A program made the position numbers and the translations under genes. From Roseburia sp. (GTDB lineage Bacteria; Bacillota; Clostridia; Lachnospirales; Lachnospiraceae): DNA of 64,000 nt. Where the stretch lies: the NCBI GenBank assembly GCA_019421345.1, contig JAHZFL010000013.1:25099-89098 (forward strand), read 5' to 3'. Of the stretch, positions 33,373 through 42,906 are shown one piece after another (position 1 is the first letter of the stretch; every line of letters starts with the position of its first letter). Below the pieces are notes generated by a model, which ran no database searches, was not told the origin of the DNA, and saw nothing but the letters and a program-made list of their open reading frames with translations.

Positions 33373-34209
33373 TCAAAGGGGTGATTCTTTTTTCGGTATA
33401 AAACTATCAAAAATAAACAGATCAAAATGCTTTTTTGCCTCCTCAAGCTGCGTCTGGCTCTTGATCGTCCATGCAACGGAAAGAGCTCCCATACGCTTTG
33501 TGAGACGGAAGGAGAGATTGGAGGCGTCTGAGTGCTTATATGCGATAAAATCCGGTCTTGCGGCTGCATTGGTCACAAGGTAGGAGAGCACGAAAAAGAA
33601 GGGATTGCCCCGATATTTATCTTCGTTCCAAAATTCCATGCAAAGCTGTCCGCGTACGACATCGGGGCGATGTCTGCGGTACCAAAGCAGCGCCAATGGA
33701 TGAAAGGATTCGATGCAATAAGCGCCGGTGTAGGAGCGAAGGAAGTCATTGACAAGCCGGCAGACTTTCGTTTGTGGAACGTAAAGCTTATATTCAATGA
33801 TGAGCGGCACTTTTCCGTCTACAACGTCAAGAACCTCGGCAAGTGTCGGAACCTCGGCGTTTGAGTCTGCAAGCTTTAGCTGCTTTAGTTCAGACAGAGG
33901 ATAGTCCCGGACATTTCCTTCCACGCCGCACATGCGCTTTAAGGAGGCATCATGAAATACCACAGGAACACCGTCTTTGGAAAGCTGAACGTCAAGCTCG
34001 ATGCCGTACCCTGCCTCCACCGCCTTTTGAAAGGCAGGGAGCGAGTTTTCGGGAGCGTCGGTTTTGTTGTCAAACAGACCGCGGTGCGCATAGAGAACGT
34101 TAAGGAGCGGCGTGCGGTCCGGTTTTTTCCACATACGCGGTGCGATCAGAAAGAGATAGAGCATAAGCAGTATCGTGATTAGGACAAGTACAAGGCATAA
34201 GTTTTTCAT
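33373..34209 (-). CDS. Membrane-anchored glycerophosphodiester phosphodiesterase
   Basis: 278 aa. One N-terminal transmembrane segment (about 4-26) precedes the GDPD barrel. The motifs are YAHRGLFDNKTDAPENSL (His-Arg, Glu-Asn), IELDVQLSKDGVPVVFHD and IIEYKLYVP. It hydrolyses glycerophosphodiesters to glycerol-3-phosphate and an alcohol, probably facing outward. It lies 70 nt after the exporter genes on the same strand, with a weak terminator between. Confidence 0.9.
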   Translation of the reverse strand: MKNLCLVLVLITILLMLYLFLIAPRMWKKPDRTPLLNVLYAHRGLFDNKTDAPENSLPAFQKAVEAGYGIELDVQLSKDGVPVVFHDASLKRMCGVEGNVRDYPLSELKQLKLADSNAEVPTLAEVLDVVDGKVPLIIEYKLYVPQTKVCRLVNDFLRSYTGAYCIESFHPLALLWYRRHRPDVVRGQLCMEFWNEDKYRGNPFFFVLSYLVTNAAARPDFIAYKHSDASNLSFRLTKRMGALSVAWTIKSQTQLEEAKKHFDLFIFDSFIPKKESPL

Positions 34210-34259
34210 TTGTATCCCTTTCTTTTGTAGGTGCTGTTTTTTTCAGAAGTAAACATCTG

Positions 34260-34278
34260 TAAAAAATGACGTTACGTC
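34260..34278 (-). terminator. Small terminator-like hairpin after the ABC exporter
   Basis: On the minus strand GACG-TAA-CGTC directly follows the stop codon and is followed by ATTTTTT. The stem is short, so efficiency is doubtful. Confidence 0.4.
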
Positions 34279-36276
34279 TTAAGCATCTGCCAGTTGGAGC
34301 TCATAAAGCTTTTTGTAAATGCCGTTTTGCTGCAAAAGCTCCTGATGACTGCCGGATTCATGGATTCTGCCGTGGTGCATGACGATGATCGTATCGGCAT
34401 GCTGAATGGTGGAGAGGCGGTGTGCGACCATGATCGTCGTTCGTCCGTTCATCAGGCGCTTTAGCGCCTCGGTGATCACGCGTTCCGTTTCGGTGTCAAT
34501 ATTTGCAGTGGCTTCATCGAGAACAAGAATGGCGGGATCGTATGCCAATGTTCGGGCAAAGGAGAGAAGCTGGCGCTGTCCGGCAGAAAGCGTGCTGCCG
34601 CGCTCGGTGACAGGCTCGTCGTAGCCGCCCGGAAGCTTTGCGATAAAGTCATCGGCATTGACAATTTTCGCGGCACGTTTTGCATCCTCCAGAGAGATAT
34701 TTTCATTGCCAAGTGTGAGATTGCTCTTGATGTCTCCGGTAAAGAGAAATACATCCTGCTGTACCTGCCCGATCGCTCGCCGGAGCACATCGGTGTCAAT
34801 GTCTTTAATATCTACGCCGTCAATGAGGATACGCCCCTTTTGAATATCAAAGTATCGTCCGATCAAATTTAAAATCGAAGATTTTCCTGCTCCGGTAGCG
34901 CCGACAAAGGCGACGCGCTCGCCGGGCTCGATGACAAAGCTGACGTCCTTTAAAACGTAATTGTAGGAGCCGTCGGCATTTTTTTCGTAGGCGAACCAGA
35001 CATTTTGAAATTCAATGCGTCCGCGAATGGAAACGTCCACAGGCTTTGGAGGATTGACGATTTCCGGTTTTTCATCCAGTACGGAAAATACCTTTTCCGC
35101 GGAGGCAAGCGAGGACTGTAAGGTGCCAAACTGCTCGGCAAGCTCCTGGATCGGCTCAAAAAACGAGCTGATGTAAGTGATAAAGATAAACAGTGTGCCA
35201 AGCGAGAGCGTGCCGTTAAGCACGGAGGCGCTTCCTGTGCCGATGACAAGAATCATTGCGAGCACCGACACAAAGTAGATGGAAGGGCGGAAAACGGCAA
35301 ATGTCATGACCTCGCGCCAGTTTGCGGCAAACAGTTCATCGGACTTTTTCTCAAACTGCGCATATTTTTCTTTTTCGCGGGCAAAAATCTGGATCAGGCG
35401 CATACCGGAGATATGCTCCGACAAAAAGGTGTTGAGCTCCGTGATCTTTGTGCGTGTGATCTGATACGCCTTTCTTGAGAGAAAGCGGAACAAAAAGGTC
35501 AGCACAGCCACGAGCGGAAGCAGCAGGAATGAGATTCCTGCCATCCGCACGTCGATGGAGAGCATTACTACGGCATAGCCAATAATCTTTACCGTGTTTT
35601 TGAACAGCTTCACTAAAATGGTCGTGAACAGCTCGTTGATCGCCTCCGTATCGTTGGAGACGCGCGTGACAAGCTTACCGATCGGGGTGTTATTAAAAAA
35701 GCTTAAGGACAGGCTGTGAATATGGGTAAACACATCCTCGCGCATCCGATAGATAATTTTCTGACCCATTTTCTGGAGCATCCATGTGTCCGCAGCGTTT
35801 AAAACAAAGCCGAGCAAAAGAAGGAGCAGGTAAAAAGCAGCGGCAGACAAAATGTCGGAAAAGTCGCTGCGGCGCAGCGCTAAGAGCTGTTCCCTGCCCA
35901 ATGGCTCCAAATTCGCGATATACGGCGCGATCACCTCAGGAGCAGCGTCGCGCAGCAGCCTGCATTCTTCGGCAGAGAGCCGCTCTGCCATATAATAGCG
36001 GTCGTTATAGAGCACAAGCTGATAATAGTCGCCGTCCGCCGCAGCGCTAAGAGCCGCCTCATCCTTCGTCAGATAAATATTGTTGTAAGAGACAGCAGGA
36101 GCGGAAGTCTCCTCGGTTATGGTATAGGGGTCATGGTAGTCGTTGATCGAGTCGTCAATCGCATTGCCGATAATGATCGGGCGATAAAGCTCTATGACGA
36201 TGATAAGGAGTACCAGAAGGGTGGCGGCTGTCATGACCCATTTATGCGGTTTTAAATATGTAAGCAAGCGTTTCAT
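34279..36276 (-). CDS. Heterodimeric ABC exporter, subunit with catalytic Glu and extracellular insert
   Basis: 665 aa. TM1 (about 15-35) is followed by an insert of about 100 residues (36-135) before TM2. It is probably extracellular, as in BmrD-like subunits. The remaining TM helices and the nucleotide-binding domain follow: Walker A GATGAGKSS, signature LSAGQRQ (Ala for the usual Gly), Walker B LVLDEATANID with the catalytic Glu. It pairs with the next gene, whose stop overlaps this start by 4 nt. The substrate (drug, lipid or peptide) is unknown. Confidence 0.92.
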   Translation of the reverse strand: MKRLLTYLKPHKWVMTAATLLVLLIIVIELYRPIIIGNAIDDSINDYHDPYTITEETSAPAVSYNNIYLTKDEAALSAAADGDYYQLVLYNDRYYMAERLSAEECRLLRDAAPEVIAPYIANLEPLGREQLLALRRSDFSDILSAAAFYLLLLLLGFVLNAADTWMLQKMGQKIIYRMREDVFTHIHSLSLSFFNNTPIGKLVTRVSNDTEAINELFTTILVKLFKNTVKIIGYAVVMLSIDVRMAGISFLLLPLVAVLTFLFRFLSRKAYQITRTKITELNTFLSEHISGMRLIQIFAREKEKYAQFEKKSDELFAANWREVMTFAVFRPSIYFVSVLAMILVIGTGSASVLNGTLSLGTLFIFITYISSFFEPIQELAEQFGTLQSSLASAEKVFSVLDEKPEIVNPPKPVDVSIRGRIEFQNVWFAYEKNADGSYNYVLKDVSFVIEPGERVAFVGATGAGKSSILNLIGRYFDIQKGRILIDGVDIKDIDTDVLRRAIGQVQQDVFLFTGDIKSNLTLGNENISLEDAKRAAKIVNADDFIAKLPGGYDEPVTERGSTLSAGQRQLLSFARTLAYDPAILVLDEATANIDTETERVITEALKRLMNGRTTIMVAHRLSTIQHADTIIVMHHGRIHESGSHQELLQQNGIYKKLYELQLADA

Positions 36277-38069
36277 GCGTGTGCACCTCCCAAAGTCTGA
36301 TCTTTGTGCTGCAATCCCTCTGTCTGTGACTGTCCGGCAGCCTCCAACTGCTGTTGTTCAAACATATCACGGTAAATGCCGTCCTGAGCAAGAAGCTCTG
36401 TATGCGTTCCGATTTCCTTTGCCGTTCCATCCTCCAACACCATAATGATGTCGGCATTCTGTATGGTAGAGATGCGGTGTGCGATCAGAATCGTTGTCTT
36501 TCCGGCGCGGTTCTTTTTCAGGTTGCCAAGAATCTGTTCCTCGGTATCGGTGTCGACGGCAGAGAGCGCATCGTCTAAAATCAGGATCGGTGCATTTTTG
36601 AGCAGGGCTCTTGCAATGGAGCTTCTCTGCTTCTGACCGCCGGAGAGCGTCACACCGCGCTCGCCGACAATCGTTTCATAGCCGTCCGGAAAGGAGGCAA
36701 TGCTCTCATGAATACAGGCGTCTCTCGTTGCCTGTACAATGGACTCCATATCTTCTTCCTCCGCGCCAAACGCAATATTTGATTTTAGTGTGTCAGAAAA
36801 CAGAAAATTGTCCTGCGGCACATAGGCGATATTTTCCCGCAGTGTTTTTAGGGAAATGGAGTTAATATCCGTTCCGTCAAGCATAATCATGCCGGGTCTC
36901 GTATTGTACAGATGCAAAAGGAGATTCACCAGCGTCGATTTCCCGTTTCCGGTGCGCCCTACGATCGCAAGCGTTGTGCCGGCAGGTACATCAAGACTGA
37001 TGTCATTTAGCGTAGGCTCGGTATGTCCGCGATGGATGAAGGTAAGGTGCGAGAGTGTGATATGTCCGGTCAGTACGTCGGTATCGGAAACATCGGAGCG
37101 GTCAAAGACCTCGGTCTGCGTGTCAAAGACTGCCTGAATGCGGCGCATTGAGGCTGCGCCCTGTGAAAACATATTTACAGCGTCGCCACAGGCGAGCATC
37201 GGCCAGACGAGCATATTAATATACTGGTGGAAGGCGACGAACCGTCCGAGTGTAATTTCTCCGGTCAGAGCCAGATAGCCGCCGTAAATGAGTGTAATCA
37301 GGCTCGAAAGTCCGATGATGACATCCAACAGAGGCATGATGATCGCCTGCAGACGTACAACACGGAGATTTTTGTCCATTGCCTTTTTATTTGCCTTTGC
37401 AAATGAATAAAATTCTGCACGCTCGCGCACAAACGCCTTGATCACACGCACGCCCGAAAAGCTTTCCTGCACAAAGTCAGTCAGGTCAGAGACGGCTTCC
37501 TGCCGTTCGAGAAAGCGTTTATGGATGATCTTGCCATAGTAAATTTCCCCGATACAGATCAGAAACATCGGGAGAATGGCGAGCAGGGTCAGCCGAAGAT
37601 CCACATAGTAGATCATCTGACCGATGACCATGAGCGTCATGACGGTTGCGTCAAACACGCAGATGACCGCAGGTCCGATCGACATGCGCACGGCATTTAG
37701 ATCACTTGTAAATCGCGTCATCAGATCGCCGGTTCCCTGTTCGTTGTAATATTCCACGTCCATCTGTTCCAGATGGGCAAACAGATCGTTGCGGATTTCC
37801 CGCTCGATCGAACGGGAAGCGCCAAACAGAAAATAGCGCCACAGAAATCTGCCGAGAGAGAGCAGCGCTCCCAGCAATAAAATGGCGAGCAGACACAGTT
37901 TGATTCCCTGCCAGTCAAGTGTGCGGGCAGTCAGACCGTCCGTGATCGTGCCCGTCAGCTTTGGAATAAAAAGGTTTGCAAAATCGACGATAAACAGAGT
38001 CAGAATGCCTGCTGCGTATCTGAGTTTGTGTTTTTTGAGATACTGAAAAATAAAAGAAATGGTTTTCAT
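36273..38069 (-). CDS. Heterodimeric ABC exporter, subunit with degenerate ATP site
   Basis: 598 aa. Six TM helices (about 1-310) precede the nucleotide-binding domain. Walker A is GRTGNGKST and the signature is a canonical LSGGQKQ. Walker B reads LILDDALSAVD, with Asp where the catalytic Glu is expected. That is the hallmark of the degenerate half of heterodimeric exporters (BmrC/TM287 type). AAGGAG lies upstream of the ATG. It is the first gene of the two-gene operon. Confidence 0.92.
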   Translation of the reverse strand: MKTISFIFQYLKKHKLRYAAGILTLFIVDFANLFIPKLTGTITDGLTARTLDWQGIKLCLLAILLLGALLSLGRFLWRYFLFGASRSIEREIRNDLFAHLEQMDVEYYNEQGTGDLMTRFTSDLNAVRMSIGPAVICVFDATVMTLMVIGQMIYYVDLRLTLLAILPMFLICIGEIYYGKIIHKRFLERQEAVSDLTDFVQESFSGVRVIKAFVRERAEFYSFAKANKKAMDKNLRVVRLQAIIMPLLDVIIGLSSLITLIYGGYLALTGEITLGRFVAFHQYINMLVWPMLACGDAVNMFSQGAASMRRIQAVFDTQTEVFDRSDVSDTDVLTGHITLSHLTFIHRGHTEPTLNDISLDVPAGTTLAIVGRTGNGKSTLVNLLLHLYNTRPGMIMLDGTDINSISLKTLRENIAYVPQDNFLFSDTLKSNIAFGAEEEDMESIVQATRDACIHESIASFPDGYETIVGERGVTLSGGQKQRSSIARALLKNAPILILDDALSAVDTDTEEQILGNLKKNRAGKTTILIAHRISTIQNADIIMVLEDGTAKEIGTHTELLAQDGIYRDMFEQQQLEAAGQSQTEGLQHKDQTLGGAHA

Positions 38070-38206
38070 AACAACTCCTTAGTTACATACATGAATGCTT
38101 CTATTTTAGTATAATCGGGCGGGATGTGCAAGCGGGGAAGGCATATTTTGGCTGTGGAGCAGGCAATTGCGATTTGACTGGTTGATTGAGAACACAGACA
38201 ATGTGA

Positions 38207-38235
38207 TTGTGAATGCGCTGTATTTATGCTATACT
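38207..38235 (+). promoter_or_regulatory. Promoter of the type I restriction-modification operon
   Basis: -35 TTGTGA (38207-38212), 17-nt spacer, -10 TATACT (38230-38235). It lies inside the longer open frame of hsdM, which supports the downstream start at 38305. Confidence 0.75.
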
Positions 38236-38304
38236 ATGGCTGTCGATACGGACGATCATAAGTTTCGGCGTTTGAAATCGATGGAGAGCATGGAGGAATA
38301 TAGA

Positions 38305-39906
38305 ATGGCGGAGGCAGAGAACAGCAAAGACTTGATCAGTGTGTTATGGAGTGGGGCAGATATTCTGCGCTCCAAAATGGATGCAAATGAATATAAGGAT
38401 TATCTTTTGGGAATTGTTTTCTACAAATATCTGTCGGATTCGTTTTTGATCAAAGTTTATGATCTGATTTATGATGAAAAACCGGAGTCTTTGCGGGTGG
38501 CATTAGAAGCGTATGAGAAAGCATTGGGCGATGAAGAGATCGCAGAAGAATTAAAAGAACAGGTTAAGGCGGAGTTCCATTATGTGATCGAGCCCGAACT
38601 TACCTATACCTGCTTTGCAGATGCGGCGAGAAATAATGCATTCAATCGGGAGAAGCTGCAGAAGGCGTTTCATAGTATTGAGCAGAGCGATCCGTTATTT
38701 GCGGATCTGTTTACGGATATCGATCTGTATTCCAATCGCCTTGGAACCGGTGATCAAAAGCAGAGCGATACGATTGCAAATCTTATCAAAGAGATTGACA
38801 AAGCGGATTTATTAAATTCAGATTCAGATGTGTTGGGAAACGCGTATGAATATTTGATCGGACAATTTGCGTCTGAGACCGGAAAAAAAGCGGGTGAGTT
38901 CTACACTCCGCAGGCAGTATCCAAAATTCTGACGAAGATTGCGATGAGCGGACAGGAAGAGAAAAAAGGCTTATCCGTTTATGACCCGTGCATGGGTTCC
39001 GGTTCGCTTTTGCTGAATGCAAAGAAGTATGCAAAAGAACCGGGATTTATTAAATATTACGGTCAGGAGTTGATGACCTCGACATTTAACCTTGCAAGAA
39101 TGAATATGTTTTTACATGGAATTATGCCGGAAAACCAGAAACTTCGCAATGGCGATACGCTTGATGGGGACTGGCCTACCGGGGAAGAGACGGATTTTCA
39201 TATGGTTCTTATGAATCCGCCCTATTCTGCGAAGTGGAGCGCCGCATCGGGCTTTTTGCAGGACGAGCGATTTAGTGATTATGGCGTATTGGCTCCGAAG
39301 TCAAAAGCAGATTATGCGTTTTTGCTTCACGGTTTATATCACCTGAAGAGCAAAGGTACGATGGCGATCGTATTGCCGCATGGCGTTTTGTTCCGAGGTG
39401 CGGCAGAGGGAAAGATCAGGGAAAAACTGCTTCGGTCCGGTAATATTTATGCCGTGATCGGTCTGCCCGCAAATCTGTTTTATAATACCTCCATTCCTAC
39501 TTGTATCATTGTATTGAAGAAGCACAGGGACGGAAGAGATGTCTTGTTTATTGATGCTTCCCGGAAGTACGAAAAGGGAAAGAAACAAAATTCGATGACA
39601 GAAGCGGATATTGATGCTGTAATTGCATTATATAATCAAAGAGAAACCGTGGACAAAGAAGCTTATCTTGCGACATTTGAGGATATTGAGAAAAACGATT
39701 TTAACCTGAATATCCCGAGATATGTGGATAATTTTGAAAAGGAAGAGGAAGTTGATCTCAATGCGCTTCTTGATGAGATGAAGGACACGGATAAGCAAAT
39801 CGCAGAGGTTCAGGGGCAATTTGTATCGATGCTTCGGGAGCTGACGTCGGAGGATGAAAGTGTTATGGCGTCGCTGAGCAGCTTCATTGGAATACTTGAG
39901 GGGTGA
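38305..39906 (+). CDS. hsdM: Type I restriction-modification DNA methyltransferase subunit M
   Basis: 533 aa. The helical N-terminal domain (HsdM_N, about 1-140) precedes a SAM-dependent methylase with GEFYTPQAVSKIL, YDPCMGSGSLL (SAM site) and LMNPPYSAKW (NPPY, adenine-N6 methylation). It acts in an M2S complex to methylate the site chosen by HsdS. ATG 38305 has GGAGG 8 nt upstream. hsdS begins 5 nt after the stop. Confidence 0.95.
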   Translation: MAEAENSKDLISVLWSGADILRSKMDANEYKDYLLGIVFYKYLSDSFLIKVYDLIYDEKPESLRVALEAYEKALGDEEIAEELKEQVKAEFHYVIEPELTYTCFADAARNNAFNREKLQKAFHSIEQSDPLFADLFTDIDLYSNRLGTGDQKQSDTIANLIKEIDKADLLNSDSDVLGNAYEYLIGQFASETGKKAGEFYTPQAVSKILTKIAMSGQEEKKGLSVYDPCMGSGSLLLNAKKYAKEPGFIKYYGQELMTSTFNLARMNMFLHGIMPENQKLRNGDTLDGDWPTGEETDFHMVLMNPPYSAKWSAASGFLQDERFSDYGVLAPKSKADYAFLLHGLYHLKSKGTMAIVLPHGVLFRGAAEGKIREKLLRSGNIYAVIGLPANLFYNTSIPTCIIVLKKHRDGRDVLFIDASRKYEKGKKQNSMTEADIDAVIALYNQRETVDKEAYLATFEDIEKNDFNLNIPRYVDNFEKEEEVDLNALLDEMKDTDKQIAEVQGQFVSMLRELTSEDESVMASLSSFIGILEG

Positions 39907-39911
39907 TAGGT

Positions 39912-41165
39912 ATGGATAGTCCGAAAATTAGGTTTAAAGGTTACACAGATGCTTGGGAACAGCGTAAGTTAGGAGAGATTGCTATTTACAGACGTGGTTC
40001 ATTCCCTCAGCCATACGGAAAAAGTGAATGGTATGATGGAGAAGAATCTAAGCCATTTGTTCAAGTTGCTGATGTAACAGACGCTATGAATTTGGTTGAA
40101 GACACCAAACAAAAAATCAGTAAATTAGCTCAACCTATGAGTGTATTTGCAGAAAAAGGTTCTGTCTTGGTCACTTTACAAGGAAGTATTGGGCGTGTTG
40201 CAATTACGCAATATGGAGCATTTGTGGATAGGACAGTTCTGATTTTTGAAAAATACAAGACAGAGATAGATAATTTATTTTGGGCTTATGTTATTAAACA
40301 AAAATTTATAGAAGAAGCTCGCAAAGCTCCGGGCGGAACAATAAAGACCATTACAAAAGAAGCATTATCAGACTTTGATTTGTTACTACCAAATTACAAT
40401 GAACAACAACAAATTGGTTCGTTTTTCGAGCAGCTTGACAACCTCATCACTCTTCACCAGCGAAAGTGTGAACAGACAAAAAAATTAAAAAAATTTATGC
40501 TTCAAAAAATGTTTCCCAAAGATGGAGCAAATGTTCCAGAAATTAGATTTTCAGGTTTTACTGACGCTTGGGAACAGCGTAAGTTAGGGGAAATGTGTTC
40601 ATTAATTACTAAACAAACTGGTTTCGATTATTCAGCAACAATTAAACCTTCGTTAGTAAAAAGTAAAGACGAGAACACATACTCTTTTATTCAAAATAAA
40701 GATTTTGGTGGAATGAATATCAATTTAGATACTGATTTTTATATTCCGGTTGATGTTGCTAAAAAGTATCCGAAAATAACATTGGACCAACCATCGTTAT
40801 TGATTTCAATTTCAGGAAAGATAGGCAATGTTGGCTTATATTCATTGAATAAAAAAGCTTTTATTGGTGGTGCAGTAGGAATATGTAAATTGAATAACCT
40901 TGAAGATGGTAAAACAGCTTTATATGAGTTATTATCACCAACTGGTCAAAAGTATTTTGAATCGCTTGTAAAGGCATCTTCACATGCTAATATAACAGTT
41001 GAAGATATCAGAAATATTGTGGTGCATATTCCTAAAAATGAAGAAGAAAAGAAGAAAATTAATAACTATTTTGAACGACTCGACAACCTTATCACTCTTC
41101 ACCAGCGAAAGTATGAAGAATTACAGAAAATCAAGAAATTTATGTTGCAAAATCTATTTGTTTAA
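39912..41165 (+). CDS. hsdS: Type I restriction-modification specificity subunit S
   Basis: 417 aa. Two target-recognition domains (about 10-165 and 215-370) are separated and followed by the coiled-coil repeats LDNLITLHQRK. The repeat architecture is also visible in DNA. The TRD-start motif TDAWEQRKLGE is encoded at 39952 and 40567, and the helix motif at 40437-40466 and 41082-41111. A third set occurs downstream (42317 and 42808-42837) on an orphan TRD. All are direct repeats, so domain exchange by homologous recombination is possible. The TRDs are A/T-rich compared with hsdM. Confidence 0.95.
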   Translation: MDSPKIRFKGYTDAWEQRKLGEIAIYRRGSFPQPYGKSEWYDGEESKPFVQVADVTDAMNLVEDTKQKISKLAQPMSVFAEKGSVLVTLQGSIGRVAITQYGAFVDRTVLIFEKYKTEIDNLFWAYVIKQKFIEEARKAPGGTIKTITKEALSDFDLLLPNYNEQQQIGSFFEQLDNLITLHQRKCEQTKKLKKFMLQKMFPKDGANVPEIRFSGFTDAWEQRKLGEMCSLITKQTGFDYSATIKPSLVKSKDENTYSFIQNKDFGGMNINLDTDFYIPVDVAKKYPKITLDQPSLLISISGKIGNVGLYSLNKKAFIGGAVGICKLNNLEDGKTALYELLSPTGQKYFESLVKASSHANITVEDIRNIVVHIPKNEEEKKKINNYFERLDNLITLHQRKYEELQKIKKFMLQNLFV

Positions 41166-41302
41166 AAAAATACCATGCGGATGATGTGGAAACTTGAATC
41201 AGGAAAAGAAGATGTTTCTAAGACGGGATCACATAAAAACAGACTTGGCTTACGATGCAATGCATCATAGTTGAAAGAAATGGGTTTAAAGGAGTTTTAC
41301 AG

Positions 41303-41521
41303 ATGAGCGAACAGAAAAAAAGAATTGGTTTTACGGTGGCGTGTGTCAATGAATTTGCCAGACAGCACAGTCTCGGTGCACAGGAAGCGTTTCGGTATCT
41401 GTTTCAATTCAAGGGTATTTCTTTTATAAAAGAAAATTATGAGGCAGAGCACACGCTGGATTTTGGAACAATTATTGAGGATTTGGAAATGTTGTGCCGG
41501 AGGAACGGAGGAACGTTATGA
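41303..41521 (+). CDS. DUF3791-family small protein of a toxin-like trio
   Basis: 72 aa, beginning MSEQKKRIGFTVACVNEFAR and containing EAFRYLFQFKGISFIKENYE and HTLDFGTIIEDLE, the DUF3791 pattern. These proteins are usually encoded directly before a DUF3990 gene; here the stop overlaps the DUF3990 start by 4 nt (ATGA). A role as partner or antidote is inferred from this arrangement only. AGGAG precedes ATG 41303. Confidence 0.8.
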   Translation: MSEQKKRIGFTVACVNEFARQHSLGAQEAFRYLFQFKGISFIKENYEAEHTLDFGTIIEDLEMLCRRNGGTL

Positions 41522-42030
41522 GATTGTACCACGGAAGTAACATTGTGATAGACAGCATAAATTTGGCGATGTGCAGACCTTATAAGGATTTTGGTAGAGG
41601 TTTTTATTTGACAGATCTGGAAGAACAGGCGCAAACAATGGCGGTAAGGGTGTCGAAAATTTATGGCGGTCATCCGGTTGTCAATATTTTTGAAATACGG
41701 GATGATTTTAAAGAAATACAAGACATCAACATGAAGGATTTTGGCGTGGAAACAACAGAAGAATGGGCAAAATTTGTAATGAATAACAGAAATAGAAATT
41801 TTACCGACTGGAAAGATGCGTTGTGTAATCGGGATAATAAATACGATATTGTGATCGGCCCTGTTGCAGATGACAATATGGCGTTATTGTTTCGACAGTA
41901 TGAAAATGAAGTGATTGATTTTCAAACTTTGTTAAAGGGAATGATCTATAAAAAGACGTCATCACAGTACTCGTTTCATACAGAAAAAGGTATCAAACTT
42001 TTGCGAAAGGTGGGAAATTCATATGAGTAA
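41518..42030 (+). CDS. DUF3990-family protein, possible ADP-ribosyltransferase-like toxin
   Basis: 170 aa. LYHGSNIVID at the start, YKDFGRGFYLTDLEEQAQTM, and the C-terminal SQYSFHTEKGIKLL are the DUF3990 hallmarks. The order His-Gly-Ser, then Phe-Tyr-Leu-Thr, then a Gln/Glu-containing end recalls ADP-ribosyltransferase folds. That is a structural guess, not an established activity. It sits in a three-gene overlapping unit inserted between hsdS and the orphan TRD of the RM operon. Confidence 0.75.
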   Translation: MRLYHGSNIVIDSINLAMCRPYKDFGRGFYLTDLEEQAQTMAVRVSKIYGGHPVVNIFEIRDDFKEIQDINMKDFGVETTEEWAKFVMNNRNRNFTDWKDALCNRDNKYDIVIGPVADDNMALLFRQYENEVIDFQTLLKGMIYKKTSSQYSFHTEKGIKLLRKVGNSYE

Positions 42031-42253
42031 GCAGGAACAGATGGTAGAATATATCGTTCAGGATATTGTCGATATGTTCGCTACCGATCAGGGGATCGAA
42101 TATGATGAGGCTATGAATAAATTTTATAATTCAGAAATTTTAAAAAAACTTCAAAATCATGAAACGGGTTTATATTTGGAAAGCTCGGAATATGTGTATG
42201 ACCTCTTCAAGGATGAAATGAATTTTGGACATATTATTCAGGCGGAAATATAG
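42023..42253 (+). CDS. Small acidic protein, third member of the DUF3791/DUF3990 unit
   Basis: 76 aa, Glu/Asp-rich (MSKQEQMVEYIVQDIVDMFA, then ESSEYVYDLFKDEMNFGHII). I do not recognise a named family; it has the size and charge of an antitoxin. Its start overlaps the DUF3990 end by 8 nt, so it is translated with it. A role in neutralising the DUF3990 protein is inferred from position. Confidence 0.6.
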   Translation: MSKQEQMVEYIVQDIVDMFATDQGIEYDEAMNKFYNSEILKKLQNHETGLYLESSEYVYDLFKDEMNFGHIIQAEI

Positions 42254-42316
42254 AGATACGGTATGTAGATGAAGATCAGTGTAAGTGTGAGAAAAATTGA
42301 AAAAAGAGGGATAATA

Positions 42317-42906
42317 CTTGGGAACAGCGTAAATTGGGGGAAATGTTATCACTTTTAAAGGATGGCACACATGGAACTCATGCTGATGTAGCAGATGGCC
42401 CACTTCTTTTAAGTGCAAAGAATATAAAAAATGGAACTATTATATGGGATGAATCTGACAGAAGAATATCTCAAGAAGAATACGAAAAAATACATTCTAA
42501 ATTTTGTTTGAAGGACGGCGATATTCTTCTTACCATTGTAGGCTCCATTGGAGAAACTGCTATATTAAAGGGAGCGAAAAACATAACATTTCAACGTAGT
42601 GTTGCATTTTTAAGGCCTAATAAAAATATTACCTCAGAATTCTTATATACAAAAATACAGACACCTACATTTCAAAAAGATTTAGAAAGTAGAAAGTCAA
42701 CATCTGCTCAACCAGGTATTTACCTTGGTGATTTAGCTGAAATTCCAGTTAAATATTCTTCATCAATAGAGGAACAGATTAAAATTGGAGAATATTTCTT
42801 GAAAATTGACCACCTCATCACTCTTCACCAGCGAAAGCAAAACGGCATGGAAAATGCCGTAAAACATATAAAAATTCAATTACAAATAACAAAGGAGACG
42901 ATCAGA
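42317..42906 (+). pseudogene. Orphan hsdS target-recognition domain, in frame with hsdR
   Basis: The frame (open from 42301) reads WEQRKLGEMLSLLKDGTHG, a TRD of about 150 residues, and DHLITLHQRKQ. This is one HsdS half with the same boundary motifs as the full gene. There is no start codon with a ribosome-binding site; only TTG 42334 and ATG 42343 are in frame. The frame runs without a stop into hsdR. It may be a silent specificity cassette, a remnant left when the toxin-like trio entered, or the front of a fused protein. Confidence 0.75.

Noticed and set aside
39952..42837. Invertible hsdS locus with inverted TRD copies
   Set aside because: All three TRD copies and their boundary repeats are in direct orientation, so inversion is not possible here; only deletion or gene conversion is.
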